The notes below the pieces were generated by a model. That model saw only the letters and a program-made list of their open reading frames with translations. It did not search any database and had not been told where the DNA came from. Of a DNA stretch of 64,000 nt, positions 1-10,707 are shown one piece after another. The DNA comes from Yoonia sp. Lineage in GTDB: Bacteria; Pseudomonadota; Alphaproteobacteria; Rhodobacterales; Rhodobacteraceae. Each line of letters opens with the position of its first letter. Within the stretch, counting starts at the first letter, position 1. The stretch covers positions 1-64,000 of the forward strand of contig JAQXEG010000022.1 of the NCBI GenBank assembly GCA_029250945.1, in the 5' to 3' direction. The position numbers and the translations under genes were made by a program.

Positions 1-1332
<1,332 letters not shown>

Positions 1333-1335
1333 CTC

Positions 1336-2499
1336 ATGACCCCAGCCGCCCGCTATGCCGCCGCGATTGATGTGCTCGACCAGATCAACGCGGGCGAACC
1401 CGCTGAAAAGGCGCTGACAGGCTGGGGGCGGGCCAATCGTTTCGCCGGATCAAAGGACCGCGCAGCCGTGCGCGACCATGTTTTTGACGTGCTGCGCCAA
1501 AAACGGTCGCTGGCTGCCTTGGGCGGCGGTACGTCTGGGCGTGCGCTTGTGCTTGGCCTTTTGCGGCGCCAACAGATTGATCCCAATGACGTTTTTGGTG
1601 CAGGGGGCTATGCGCCAACCGCGCTGACTGCTGACGAGGTTGCATCTGGTGACGCGGCGCATGGCGCTGCGGCGCTTGATTTGCCAGATTGGCTCTGGCC
1701 CCAGTGGTTGGCCGATCTGGGGGAAGATGCCGAAGCTGCCGCACATGTTCTTCAACAGCGCGGGCCAGTCACGTTGCGCGTCAATCTGCGTCGTGGCACG
1801 CGGGATGCCGCAATTATCGCGTTGGCAGAGGACGGCGTCACCGCCGTTCCGTTGGACGAGGTCAAGACCGCGCTTCAAGTCACTGAAAACCCAAGGCGTT
1901 TGCGAAATTCAAGTGCGTTCACGGATGGGTTGGTCGAATTGCAGGATGTCGCATCACAGGCGGCGATTACGGCACTGGAAATTGCACCCGATGCGCGGGT
2001 CCTAGACTATTGCGCAGGTGGGGGTGGCAAGGCGCTCGCGATTGCCGATATGCACGGTGCGCGTGTGTCGGCCCATGATATTTCCGTCGCCCGTATGGGG
2101 GATATACCTGTGCGTGCAGGACGGGCGGGCGTGCGTGTCGAGGTGATTGCCCCCAATGAGCTCGACTCATCCGCGCGCTTTGATTGTGTGGTCTGTGATG
2201 CCCCGTGTAGCGGAAGCGGCACATGGCGCCGCGCACCCGAGGCGAAATGGGCGATAAGCTCTGCTAAAATGCAAGAATACAATGCGTTACAGCAGGAAGT
2301 TATAGCGAAATCATCAGCCTTTGTTCGCCCATCCGGCACGTTGTTCTACGCGACCTGTTCTGTGTTGGCCTGCGAAAATGAGGGTATCGTTGACGCGTTC
2401 CTGGACGCGCATGCTGACTTTCGTTGGCTGCGTTCTAACTGGCGCCTTCCTGATGCGGATGGTGACGGGTTTTACTTCGCGATTTTACAACGGGCATAA
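1336..2499 (+). CDS. rsmB: RsmB/NOP-family rRNA (cytosine-C5) methyltransferase
   Basis: SAM-dependent enzyme of the RsmB (Sun) family, which makes m5C in 16S rRNA. It has 387 residues. An N-terminal NusB-like helical part is followed by a Rossmann methyltransferase. Motif I region is VLDYCAGGGGKAL, motif IV is DAPCSGSGTWRR (catalytic-loop cysteine near residue 290) and motif VI is YATCSVL (nucleophile cysteine near residue 338). The ATG is 3 bases after guaB, an arrangement seen in relatives. The exact target base cannot be read from the sequence, so another RsmB/RsmF-type specificity is possible. Confidence 0.88.
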   Translation: MTPAARYAAAIDVLDQINAGEPAEKALTGWGRANRFAGSKDRAAVRDHVFDVLRQKRSLAALGGGTSGRALVLGLLRRQQIDPNDVFGAGGYAPTALTADEVASGDAAHGAAALDLPDWLWPQWLADLGEDAEAAAHVLQQRGPVTLRVNLRRGTRDAAIIALAEDGVTAVPLDEVKTALQVTENPRRLRNSSAFTDGLVELQDVASQAAITALEIAPDARVLDYCAGGGGKALAIADMHGARVSAHDISVARMGDIPVRAGRAGVRVEVIAPNELDSSARFDCVVCDAPCSGSGTWRRAPEAKWAISSAKMQEYNALQQEVIAKSSAFVRPSGTLFYATCSVLACENEGIVDAFLDAHADFRWLRSNWRLPDADGDGFYFAILQRA

Positions 2500-2544
2500 A
2501 GCAACCTAAGATTGTTTGGCGAGGCGGGTTTACATGCACTTGGC

Positions 2545-2559
2545 TTAAGCAATAATTAA
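2545..2559 (+). promoter_or_regulatory. Candidate CtrA-binding site upstream of cckA remnant
   Basis: TTAAGCAATAATTAA followed by CC matches the alphaproteobacterial CtrA full site TTAA-N7-TTAAC exactly. It lies between rsmB and the decayed cckA, where a cckA promoter would be expected. That it is a functional site is inferred. Confidence 0.5.
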
Positions 2560-2614
2560 CCCTTTGTCGCCTAATCTGGCGCGGACGGGAAGAAGAATGG
2601 TGCCTGAAATATGA

Positions 2615-4608
2615 AGCAACATCACCGTCCTTTTCGGCGAGGTTTTCTCCAACCCTGACGCCGCATTGTATTGTCTGTTGTATAAGGCGCATACCAGCGG
2701 CAGCGCAAAAGAAGATATCGTCACACGCGGTGGGCATTACCGCCTGACCTTTATGCCGCTCGGGCGGGATAGCTGCCTTTGGCGGCTTGAGGATGTCAGC
2801 CGTGTCCGCGACATACAGGGGCGCGATTAGACGATGCTACCAATGATGACGCTGGGTTCACGTGGCGCGGTACTATTCGTGAATGATGCTTGTCGCACCC
2901 TGTTCGGGCATCGGCCAAAATCTGCATCAGACGTTTTTGGGAACCTGCATCCGCGAAGCGGGGCCACGCTGAACGTCCCGACGGCAGACGGTACTGCGCC
3001 GGTGACAGTTGCGATTTCGCAAAGCGCGGCTGGCAAACACGCGGTGTACTTGATCCCGAACAATGATGGTGCTGATGATCCGTCCGGGCCGCGGGCGCTT
3101 ACCGCAGAATGGGACGCGATCGAAGATTTGCCCGTTCCGCTTTTGAAAATCTCCGCGGACGGCGCCGTGCTGGCGTCCAACCGGGAAGCGCGTACATTGC
3201 TTGATATTGCGTCAACGCAGTGTTCCCGCGTTGGCGATATGCTGGATGGTCTGGGCCGCCCCATTGGCGACTGGATCCGCGAAAAGGTTGAGGGGCGGGG
3301 TGGCTATGTCTCTCAATTCTTGCAGGGCAGGGGCGACAATCACGATCCATTCGTTCAAGTCACGCTAAACGTCGCAGGCGGCATAGCCGATCCGTATTTG
3401 ATTGCAGTGCTGAATGACGTGACAGAGCTCAAAACGCTTGAGGCGCAGTTTGTTCAAAGCCAGAAAATGCAAGCGATCGGGCAGCTTGCCGGTGGCGTTG
3501 CACATGATTTTAACAATCTTCTAACCGCGATTTCGGGGCATTGTGACTTACTGCTGCTTCGGCACGAGCAAGGGGATCAGAACTATGGCGACCTGATCCA
3601 AATTCAACAAAATGCGAACCGCGCCGCGAGCCTTGTTAAGCAACTTTTAGCGTTCTCACGCAAACAAAATCTACAGCCAGAGATTGTCGATTTGTGCGAT
3701 ACGCTTTCAGATTTGACCCGCTTGCTTAATCGTCTCGTCGGCGAAAAGGTGAGCCTATCTTTGTCGCATGCGCAGGATCTTGAGAACATTCGCGCGGATA
3801 AACGCCAGCTTGAACTGGTTATGATGAACCTCGTGGTGAATGCGCGTGATGCGATGCCGACTGGCGGTGAAATTCGCATTGTGACGCAAAATTTCAACCC
3901 GGCCGAACAGATGGTCCGTGTTCGGGCAACTGTACCGCCCGGCGAATACGTTATGGTAAAAGTCATTGATGAGGGGCGCGGCATCCCACCTGAAAAGCTG
4001 CCCAAGATTTTTGAGCCATTTTATACAACAAAACGCACGGGTGAGGGGACCGGTCTTGGCCTTTCGATGGCATATGGCATTGTCAAACAAACGGGTGACT
4101 TCATTTTTGCCAAGAGCGAGGTGGATCGTGACACCGTCTTCACATTGTTATTTCCAGTGTATGAGCTTTCGGTTGTTGCACCCGCGCCCAAACCTGCTGT
4201 GCTGCCAACGGCGATCGGTGGATCAGACGAAGGGGTCGTTTTACTGCTAGAAGATGAAGCACCCGTGCGGCCTTTGCATCGCGGGCATTGCGGCTGCGCG
4301 GCTACACGGTGTTGGAAGCAGACTGCGCGGAAAGCGCGTTATCAATGTTGTCTGACCCTGAATTGAACGTCGATGTGTTTGTCACGGACGTGATTATGCC
4401 GGGGATGGATGGTCTGACTCGGGTTCGCGAGGCGCTGACCGAAAGCCCCGACACGAAAGTGGTCTTTGTATCGGGTGACGCAGAGGATGCATTCGGCGAC
4501 GAGGGGCCAAAAATACCCCATTCTGTCTTTTTGCCCAAACCATTCTCGCTCAATGATCTGACGTTGACGGTGCGCAGTCAGATGGAAGAGCCAGAGGTGA
4601 CGGCCTAA
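2615..4608 (+). pseudogene. cckA: Decayed hybrid histidine kinase CckA
   Basis: CckA is the membrane hybrid kinase that starts the CckA-ChpT-CtrA phosphorelay. Recognisable in order are a PAS-like remnant (2621-3420), a dimerisation box with HDFNNLLTAISGH, an HATPase domain (LVVNARDAMP, DEGRGIPPEKL, GTGLGLS) and a receiver domain (VFVTDVIMPG, LPKPFSL). There are three lesions. Upstream coding ends at an in-frame TAG at 2828-2830. The N-terminal membrane segments expected of CckA are absent. One base is missing near 4268-4272, so the kinase frame (open 2834-4366) loses its receiver, which continues in another frame to 4608. A sequencing indel could explain one lesion but hardly all three. A soluble kinase fragment could still be made from the ATG at 2834. 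Confidence 0.85.
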
Positions 4609-5579
4609 CCCACCTTTAGCGCCGCAAGATGTGCGGCAGATCCGGTGAGCGCGGCATAGTCGTCTTCGATCACGCTGACCTGGAAATTACCCATAAAGCC
4701 GGCAAACCGCCCTTTGTCCCGAAATGCATCGGCGAAGCCGAATTGCGTCAGATAGGGTGCGAACGCACGCGCCACGCCCCCGACGAGATACAGACCGCCA
4801 AATGGCAGTTGGATCAAGGATAGATTTCCGCAAACAGTGCCGAGAATGCGGGTGAACGCCTTGGCCGCCTCAATGGCAATTGGATCGGACTGATCGGCAC
4901 AAGCGGCCATAATCGCCTTCGCGCTTTCTTCCTTTGGTGTGCCGTTTTCTTGTGCCAAAAATCCGTAAACCCGTTCCAGTCCGCGCCCCGACAAGACATC
5001 CTCGACCGCGGGGAAACCGTGGGCGTTGGATACGAACTGACACAAGCGGAGTTCCTGCTCGGTGCGGATCGGAAGGTTTGCGTGGCCGCTTTCCGATGGG
5101 GCTACCAATCGCCCGCCTTTTGTCTCGAACACGGGGGCGGCGTTAAAACCCGTACCGATGCCAACCACAAGGCTGGCGGCATTCGTTTTGCCGTCTGGTC
5201 CGTCGATAATTGTACGGACATTGGCCGGATCAAGGTGGCCAAGGGCATGACCCTGTGCCTGCAAATCGTTTAGGATCGCGACGGTCTTCGAATTTGTAGC
5301 CCGCGCAAGCGTGTCCTTGTCGATGGCCCAATCGAGGTTGGTCATCGTGGCTTGCCCATCGCGCACCGGCCCCGCGACCGCAACACATGCCGCAATGGGA
5401 TCAACCCCGCCTTCATGAGCGATATATTGGCGCAGAACTGTTTCCAGCCCCGGATAATCCGCATTGGAATAGCGCCGGATCGTACCATCGACGAGCTGTT
5501 GTCCATCGGCGAGCGCCACGCGCGTGTTCGTTCCACCAATGTCCGCAACCAGCGCGTATTTGTTTTTTGGGTGTGTCAT
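4605..5579 (-). CDS. glk: Glucokinase
   Basis: Phosphorylates glucose with ATP to glucose 6-phosphate. Its 324 residues fit the bacterial Glk family. The N-terminal phosphate-binding motif is LVADIGGTNTRVAL. The catalytic aspartate lies in LNDLQAQ, and SESGHANLP and LVGGVARAF are further family blocks. It lies downstream of the GH1 beta-glucosidase and aglR on the same strand with a 9-base gap, so it probably consumes glucose released by that enzyme. It overlaps the end of the cckA remnant by 4 bases, convergently. Confidence 0.95.
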   Translation of the reverse strand: MTHPKNKYALVADIGGTNTRVALADGQQLVDGTIRRYSNADYPGLETVLRQYIAHEGGVDPIAACVAVAGPVRDGQATMTNLDWAIDKDTLARATNSKTVAILNDLQAQGHALGHLDPANVRTIIDGPDGKTNAASLVVGIGTGFNAAPVFETKGGRLVAPSESGHANLPIRTEQELRLCQFVSNAHGFPAVEDVLSGRGLERVYGFLAQENGTPKEESAKAIMAACADQSDPIAIEAAKAFTRILGTVCGNLSLIQLPFGGLYLVGGVARAFAPYLTQFGFADAFRDKGRFAGFMGNFQVSVIEDDYAALTGSAAHLAALKVG

Positions 5580-5588
5580 ATAAGGCCC

Positions 5589-6914
5589 TTATGCGCGCGC
5601 GATTGCCGCTTGCAATGCGTAGTAGGAGGCTTTTGGCGTGCGCTCAAGCGTTTCAAAGTCGACGTGGATCATGCCAAACCGCTTTTCATAGCCAAAGGCC
5701 CATTCGTAGTTATCCAGCAGCGACCAGTAAAAGAACCCAGCAACGTTCGCGCCGTCATCAATGGCGCGTTTCGCCGCCATGATGTGATCGGATACAAATT
5801 TCGTCCGCTCAGGGTCGAACACAGCACCGTTTTCGACCGTATCGTCCCAAGCCATACCGTTTTCGGTCACGTATAGCGGCAAGTCACCGACATAGTCGCG
5901 CGCCATGCGGGTCAGGAAATCATACAGACCCTCGGGATAAATTTCCCAATCCATCTGGGTCACGGGCAGGTCGCCGGGTTCATCCGCAAGACTGGGCCAC
6001 GGCATATCGGGGTCGTGGGTCACACGGTGGCGCGTATAATAATTCACGCCAAGAAAGTCGATTGGCTGGCTGATTTGGGCCATGTCATCCTGCCAGCCAT
6101 CGGGCATATACGGGGCGAACCCAGCGAGTGCCTCGGCGGGGTAGGTGCCTTTGGTGATCGCCTCAATAAACCAACGATTGTAAATGGCGTCTTGGGTTGC
6201 CGCGGCCTTGATGCTGTCGGGGCGATCATCAAGGGGCGTGGTGTGATCAAAGTTCAGCACAATCCCGCAGTTTTCCATTCCCTTTGCCCGCATCCGCGTC
6301 ATCGCCTCGCCATGGGCGAGGGTGATGTGATGCATGGCACGTGTGGCGGCGCGAATATCGCGCAGACCCGGTGCGTGATGTCCTAGAAAATGCGACAGAA
6401 ATGCGACGCACCATGGTTCATTGATCGTAGCAATTGAGGCCATTCTATCGCCGATACGGTCGGTAATCACATCCGTGAAATCGCCAAATCGCATGACCGT
6501 GTCGCGGTTTGTCCACCCACCCTGATCCGCCAGCGCAGAGGGGAGTTCCCAGTGATACAACGTTTGAAACGGTTTCAGACCGCGTTCCAGAATAGCGTCC
6601 GTCAAGCGATCATAGAAATCGAGCCCTTCGGCATTGGGCGTTTTGCCGTCTGGCATGATCCGTGCCCAGCTTGTTGAAAACCGGTAGGCATCCATGCCCG
6701 CGTCCTTAAGCAGGTCAAGATCCTGCGGATAGCGGTGGTAGTGATCGCAGGCTAATGCGCCATCCTCGGCCCGAATAACATTGCTCGGGGTGGCCGCGAA
6801 TGTATCCCAGTGGGTTGGTCCGGCACCGCCAAATTTATGGCCCTCAATCTGATAGGCGGCTGTCGCGGCGCCAAAAAGGAACCCATCGGGGAAATCGGAT
6901 CGTTTGAATTGCAT
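5589..6914 (-). CDS. GH1 family beta-glucosidase
   Basis: Cytoplasmic retaining glycoside hydrolase of family 1, 441 residues with no signal peptide. N-terminal FPDGFLFGAATAAYQIEG is typical. The acid/base glutamate lies in TINEPW (about residue 165) and the nucleophile in YVTENG (about residue 351). It probably hydrolyses imported beta-glucosides to glucose for the adjacent glk. It is co-oriented with aglR and glk with gaps of 9-12 bases, so one operon is likely. The exact substrate is not visible. The divergent importer is destroyed, so substrate supply may now depend on another transporter. Confidence 0.93.
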   Translation of the reverse strand: MQFKRSDFPDGFLFGAATAAYQIEGHKFGGAGPTHWDTFAATPSNVIRAEDGALACDHYHRYPQDLDLLKDAGMDAYRFSTSWARIMPDGKTPNAEGLDFYDRLTDAILERGLKPFQTLYHWELPSALADQGGWTNRDTVMRFGDFTDVITDRIGDRMASIATINEPWCVAFLSHFLGHHAPGLRDIRAATRAMHHITLAHGEAMTRMRAKGMENCGIVLNFDHTTPLDDRPDSIKAAATQDAIYNRWFIEAITKGTYPAEALAGFAPYMPDGWQDDMAQISQPIDFLGVNYYTRHRVTHDPDMPWPSLADEPGDLPVTQMDWEIYPEGLYDFLTRMARDYVGDLPLYVTENGMAWDDTVENGAVFDPERTKFVSDHIMAAKRAIDDGANVAGFFYWSLLDNYEWAFGYEKRFGMIHVDFETLERTPKASYYALQAAIARA

Positions 6915-6926
6915 ATCTTGGGCTCC

Positions 6927-7955
6927 TTAGGTGACCGGGGTAGGGCCGGTGGATTGGCCCACCATCAGCTCGGCTTCTAGTAATTGGGTTTGCGGTGCCA
7001 GCAGCGGGTTTTGGATTTGCGCGATCAGCATTTCAGCAAGCTGGCGCCCCGCATCCCGTACGGATGATCGGGTCGCGGTGAAAATAGGCACGTCGCCGCC
7101 ATTGCGTAGATACGACAATGCATCGTCATGTGTGATCACGGATACATCGCGCCCGATGACCAATCCCGCCTCTTCGATGGCGCGCCGCACGCCGAGTGCG
7201 ACAATCATCGACGACACCATAATCGCTGTGGGCGGGGCGGGCAGGGCGAGCATGTGTTTGGTTTTATCAAAGCCCAGCTCTTCGGTCATTTCGCCAGCGT
7301 GGGTCAGTGATGGATCGATTGGGATACCGTTGCCGCGCAACGTGTCCTCGTATCCCATGCGGCGGCGATGGGCAAAATCCATCACCTCTAATCCGTTGAT
7401 AAGTGCGATGCGTCGGTGTCCAAGATCGAACAGGAAATCCGCAGCTCGCTGAAAGGCACGCCGGTTGTTCACGTCCAGCCACGCGTAGGGTGCGGCGATA
7501 CCCGATGCACGCCCATGCACGACATAGGGCAGCCCGATGTCATTTAGGAGGGCGATGCGTTCATCATTCATGCGCGGGCCATGAACCACGATCCCGTCCA
7601 CCGCGTTACGTGATTTCAGGCCGCGGTAGATGTCGTATTCATCCTGATCATCCACGATGGATAAAATCATCTCATACCCGTTGCGCGCATAGGTTTCCCC
7701 AGCGCCCGCAATGAAATCCCCAAAGATCGGGTTCACCATCTCGTGCTTGTTCGACACTGGGATGACGTGACCAATGGCAAGCGCCTGACCTGTCGCCAAT
7801 CCCTTGGCGCGTGTGCTAGGACGGTAGTTGAATTGTTCCGCCGCAAGCTTGACACGGTTGCGCGTTGCCTCAGACACCTCGGGGTAGCCATTAAGCGCAC
7901 GGCTTACTGTTGTTTGGCTTAGGCCAAGGCTCTCTGATAGCTGTTTGAGGTTCAT
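6927..7955 (-). CDS. aglR: LacI-family regulator of the glucoside locus (AglR-like)
   Basis: 342-residue LacI/GalR protein. The N-terminal helix-turn-helix is LKQLSESLGLSQTTVSRALNG, followed by a periplasmic-binding-protein-like sensor domain. It is divergent from the aglE remnant and heads the bgl-glk operon. Two copies of a CCAAAGCGCTT palindrome, one 12 bases before its start and one 130 bases before it, are the likely operators, so it should repress both directions and itself. The name follows the alpha-glucoside (agl) cluster arrangement known in rhizobia and rhodobacteria; the inducer is unknown. Confidence 0.85.
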   Translation of the reverse strand: MNLKQLSESLGLSQTTVSRALNGYPEVSEATRNRVKLAAEQFNYRPSTRAKGLATGQALAIGHVIPVSNKHEMVNPIFGDFIAGAGETYARNGYEMILSIVDDQDEYDIYRGLKSRNAVDGIVVHGPRMNDERIALLNDIGLPYVVHGRASGIAAPYAWLDVNNRRAFQRAADFLFDLGHRRIALINGLEVMDFAHRRRMGYEDTLRGNGIPIDPSLTHAGEMTEELGFDKTKHMLALPAPPTAIMVSSMIVALGVRRAIEEAGLVIGRDVSVITHDDALSYLRNGGDVPIFTATRSSVRDAGRQLAEMLIAQIQNPLLAPQTQLLEAELMVGQSTGPTPVT

Positions 7956-7967
7956 GAGGGTCGCAAT

Positions 7968-7981
7968 CCAAAGCGCTTATG
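7968..7981. promoter_or_regulatory. Candidate AglR operator 1
   Basis: CCAAAGCGCTTATG matches the perfect palindrome at 8085 in 12 of 14 positions. It lies 12 bases upstream of the aglR start codon, a position suited to autoregulation. Confidence 0.5.
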
Positions 7982-8084
7982 ATACTGTTGCGCCGGAATT
8001 ATCGCTCGGGCGTAATCGTTTTCGTATCCGCTTTTCATGATGTTTTCAAGCCGTTGGCGGAATGCGCCAATTGTTGAATCGGCC

Positions 8085-8098
8085 CCAAAGCGCTTTGG
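8085..8098. promoter_or_regulatory. Candidate AglR operator 2
   Basis: CCAAAGCGCTTTGG is a perfect 14-base palindrome with the central CG typical of LacI-family operators. It lies 66 bases before the start of the aglE remnant. Confidence 0.6.
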
Positions 8099-8163
8099 CT
8101 AGTTTCGATGCCGCTGTTGAGCATCGTTACAGCAGGCTTGACCTGCATTTGGGAGGAAGACAC

Positions 8164-8972
8164 TTGAAATCTACACTTTATATGAGCGTTGCAGGATGGC
8201 ACTTGGTACCGCGGCATCTGCCGACGGCCACGGCCCACTGACAGTATTTGGCACATGGCTGGGTCCAGACCAAGCAGCGGTTGAGGCTGTTTTGGACGGG
8301 TTCACTGCCGCCACTGGCCACGAATATAGCTATGTCGGGTCTGACAGCTCTGAGCAGCAGATCCTGATCGACGCCGAAGCGGGTTCCGCGCCAAACATCG
8401 CTGTGTTCCCACAGCCTGGCCTTGCATCCGACTTTGCATCCAAGGGTTTCCTGACGCCATTGGCTGACGGCACAGACGACTGGATTCGCGAAAACTATGC
8501 CGCTGGTCAGTCTTGGGTTGATCTGGGCATATACGGCGGGGCCGATGGTGCCGACGACCTGTACGGCTTCTTCTTCAAGGCCGACGTAAAGTCCTTGGTC
8601 TGGTATAGCCCAGAAAACTTCGAAGACGCGGGCTACGACATTCCAGAAACAATGGAAGAGTTGAAGGCGCTGACAGATCAGATCGTTGCAGACGGTGGCA
8701 CACCATGGTGTATCGGTCTGGGGTCCGGTGCGGCGACAGGTTGGCCTGCGACTGACTGGGTCGAAGAGATGATGCTGCGTACACAGCCGCCAGCGGTCTA
8801 TGACGAGTGGGTCGCAAACTCCATGCCGTTCACAGACGAGCGTGTTGTGGCTGCAATCGAAGAATTTGGCGTATTTGCACGTAACGACGACTATGTTGCT
8901 GGTGGTGCTGTTGCTACAACAGACTTCCGTGACAGCCCAAAGGGTCTGTTTAGCTCACCTGCACAGTGCTAT
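8164..8972 (+). pseudogene. aglE: Remnant of alpha-glucoside ABC transporter binding protein
   Basis: AglE is the periplasmic solute-binding protein of the AglEFGK importer. A TTG at 8164, preceded by a GGAGGAA ribosome site, starts a signal peptide (KSTLYMSVAG). The frame then shifts by one missing base near 8194-8197 and continues as ALGTAASADGHGPLTVFGTW and on to [13 protein letters not shown]. There the coding breaks off, about two thirds through the expected length, and passes into aglK sequence. The reading frame open from ATG 8196 lacks the start of the signal peptide, so export is doubtful. Confidence 0.88.
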
Positions 8973-9557
8973 GCGTGTTGCCACGCGGATCGAGATCGCC
9001 CACTTTAAGAAATCGATGCCCGAAAGCACGATGATCTATGTGACCCACGATCAGGTTGAGGCGATGACACTGGCCAGCCGGATTGTCGTTTTGGCGAACA
9101 AGGGCATTGCGCAGGTCGGCACACCGCTAGAGCTGTACGAACGCCCCGAAAACGAATTTGTGGCACAGTTTATCGGGTCACCGTCTATGAACCTGTTGTC
9201 GGGTGAGATCACTGATACGGGTGCCGAAACAACAATCACCCTTGATGGGGGGGCAAGGTAAAATCCGCCGTGCCCACACAAGCCAATGACAAGGGGTTGC
9301 GCGTCAACATCGGTATCCGCCCCGAGGATTTGATTGAAACCATTTCGTAAGATTACGCATTTGAAGGTGTCGTGAACTTTACCGATGCCTTGGGTGAGGC
9401 CACGCTGCTGTGCTTCGCCAGGCAAGGCGGCAATGACGCCGTGATCGGCAAACTGCCGGGTATTCACGCTGATCTGCGCGGCAAGACGGTCCGCATGTCG
9501 GCGTCCGCCAATAAGGTGCAAGTGTTCCACAATGGACAGTCGCTGCACTACCGCTAA
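8962..9557 (+). pseudogene. aglK: 3' remnant of sugar ABC transporter ATPase
   Basis: Only the C-terminal half of an AglK/MsmK-type ATPase survives. It begins at about 8974 (RVATRIEIA) and includes the switch region [21 protein letters not shown] and the start of the regulatory domain. Walker A, the signature motif and Walker B are missing. The remnant has a frameshift in a seven-G run at 9246-9252 and an in-frame TAA near 9348-9350, after which the original frame runs to the natural stop at 9557 (SLHYR). The junction with aglE suggests one deletion that removed aglF, aglG, probably aglA, and both gene ends. Confidence 0.88.
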
Positions 9558-9575
9558 CGCATTGGCATCAAAAAT

Positions 9576-9613
9576 AAAAAGGGGACCCTGCAGCGATGCA
9601 GGGTTCCCTTTTT
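9576..9613. terminator. Bidirectional rho-independent terminator
   Basis: A near-perfect hairpin (ACCCTGCA-GCGA-TGCAGGGT, with extra GGG/CCC pairs) is flanked by five A on the left and five T on the right, between the convergent aglK remnant and the methyltransferase gene. Confidence 0.85.
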
Positions 9614-9627
9614 CGGTGTCGGTGCGC

Positions 9628-10695
9628 TTATTTGCGGGCGCGGCGACCTGTGCGTGCGCGGCCTTCGCCAGCCTTCACGGGGGCGCGGTTGAACGCGATC
9701 CAATCGCCGCCTCCAGTGTCGTTGTCAGTCAGGAAGTTGGCGGCGCGAATGGCCTCCATTTCCTTGCCCGCGCGTGGCTTGGTGGACCCCATGCCGAACA
9801 TCTGAACAAAGGCTTCGTCATCCATGCCCTCTGGCAGGATGATGCCAGCGGCCTCAACCTCGGCCTTCTTCTCGGCAAGTTTCTTAGGACCGATTGGCAG
9901 GGCAACAGGGTTCATGATCGCGGACGTCATGCCAGCGGCCATCGCCATTGGCAGGAACGCGTTGTTGATGCCGTGACGGTTTGGTAAGCCGAACGAGATG
10001 TTGGATGCGCCACATGTTGTATTCACGCCCAGCTCATCACGCAGACGGCGTACGAGGGTGAAAACCTGCAATCCGGCGGTGCCCATCGCGCCGATAGGCA
10101 TGACCAGCGGGTCAACCACGATGTCATGGGCAGGGATACCGAAATCGGCGGCGCGTTCCACGATCTTTTTCGCAACAGTAAAACGTACATTGGGGTCTTC
10201 GGAAATGCCGGTGTCATCGTTGGAAATCGCAACAACTGGCACGTTGTATTTCTTGACCAGCGGCAGGACGAGTTCCAAGCGGTCTTCTTCCCCAGTGACA
10301 GAGTTCAAAAGCGGACGACCTTCAGCCGCGGCCAGACCGTTTTCCAGCGCGCCAGGAACCGAGCTGTCGATGCAAAGTGGGCAGTCTGTGACGGCTTGCA
10401 CGCGCTTGACCAGTTCCATCATCAGCGTCGGCTCAACAAAGTTGTTGTCGGCATACCGAGGATCTTCAGCCATTTTGTTCGAGAAAACAGCACCAGAGTT
10501 GATGTCGAGAATGTTGGCGCCTGCCGCCACTTGGGCGATGGCGTCAGCCTCTACGCGGGAAAAATCACCGCGCTCAAGTTCTTCGTTCAGGATTTTACGT
10601 CCCGTGGGGTTGATCCGCTCACCGATCACAGAAAACGGCTGGTCAAAGCCGATGATGGTGGTCTTGGTTTTGGATTCGACGATTGTGCGTGTCAT
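9628..10695 (-). CDS. Pterin-binding methyltetrahydrofolate:corrinoid methyltransferase
   Basis: 355 residues of the DHPS-like TIM-barrel (pterin-binding) family. Typical blocks are IGERINPTGRK, GANILDINSG, LCIDSS and VVDPLVMPIG, plus the NISFGLPNR segment of the methyl-THF group rather than of dihydropteroate synthase. Members move the methyl of 5-methyl-THF to a corrinoid protein or the reverse. In roseobacters such a protein supplies the folate domain of a split methionine synthase; the corrinoid and homocysteine parts are at 31849-32550 and 33782-34795. It follows the MetF-like gene by 12 bases. The C-terminus is unusually basic (TGRRARK). Direction of transfer in vivo is inferred. Confidence 0.85.
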   Translation of the reverse strand: MTRTIVESKTKTTIIGFDQPFSVIGERINPTGRKILNEELERGDFSRVEADAIAQVAAGANILDINSGAVFSNKMAEDPRYADNNFVEPTLMMELVKRVQAVTDCPLCIDSSVPGALENGLAAAEGRPLLNSVTGEEDRLELVLPLVKKYNVPVVAISNDDTGISEDPNVRFTVAKKIVERAADFGIPAHDIVVDPLVMPIGAMGTAGLQVFTLVRRLRDELGVNTTCGASNISFGLPNRHGINNAFLPMAMAAGMTSAIMNPVALPIGPKKLAEKKAEVEAAGIILPEGMDDEAFVQMFGMGSTKPRAGKEMEAIRAANFLTDNDTGGGDWIAFNRAPVKAGEGRARTGRRARK

Positions 10696-10707
10696 TGTGC
10701 GCGGTCC

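Noticed and set aside
8800-8970. Upstream part of the open frame leading into the aglK remnant
   Set aside because: Its translation is out of frame with aglE and does not resemble AglK; only sequence from about 8974 on is aglK.
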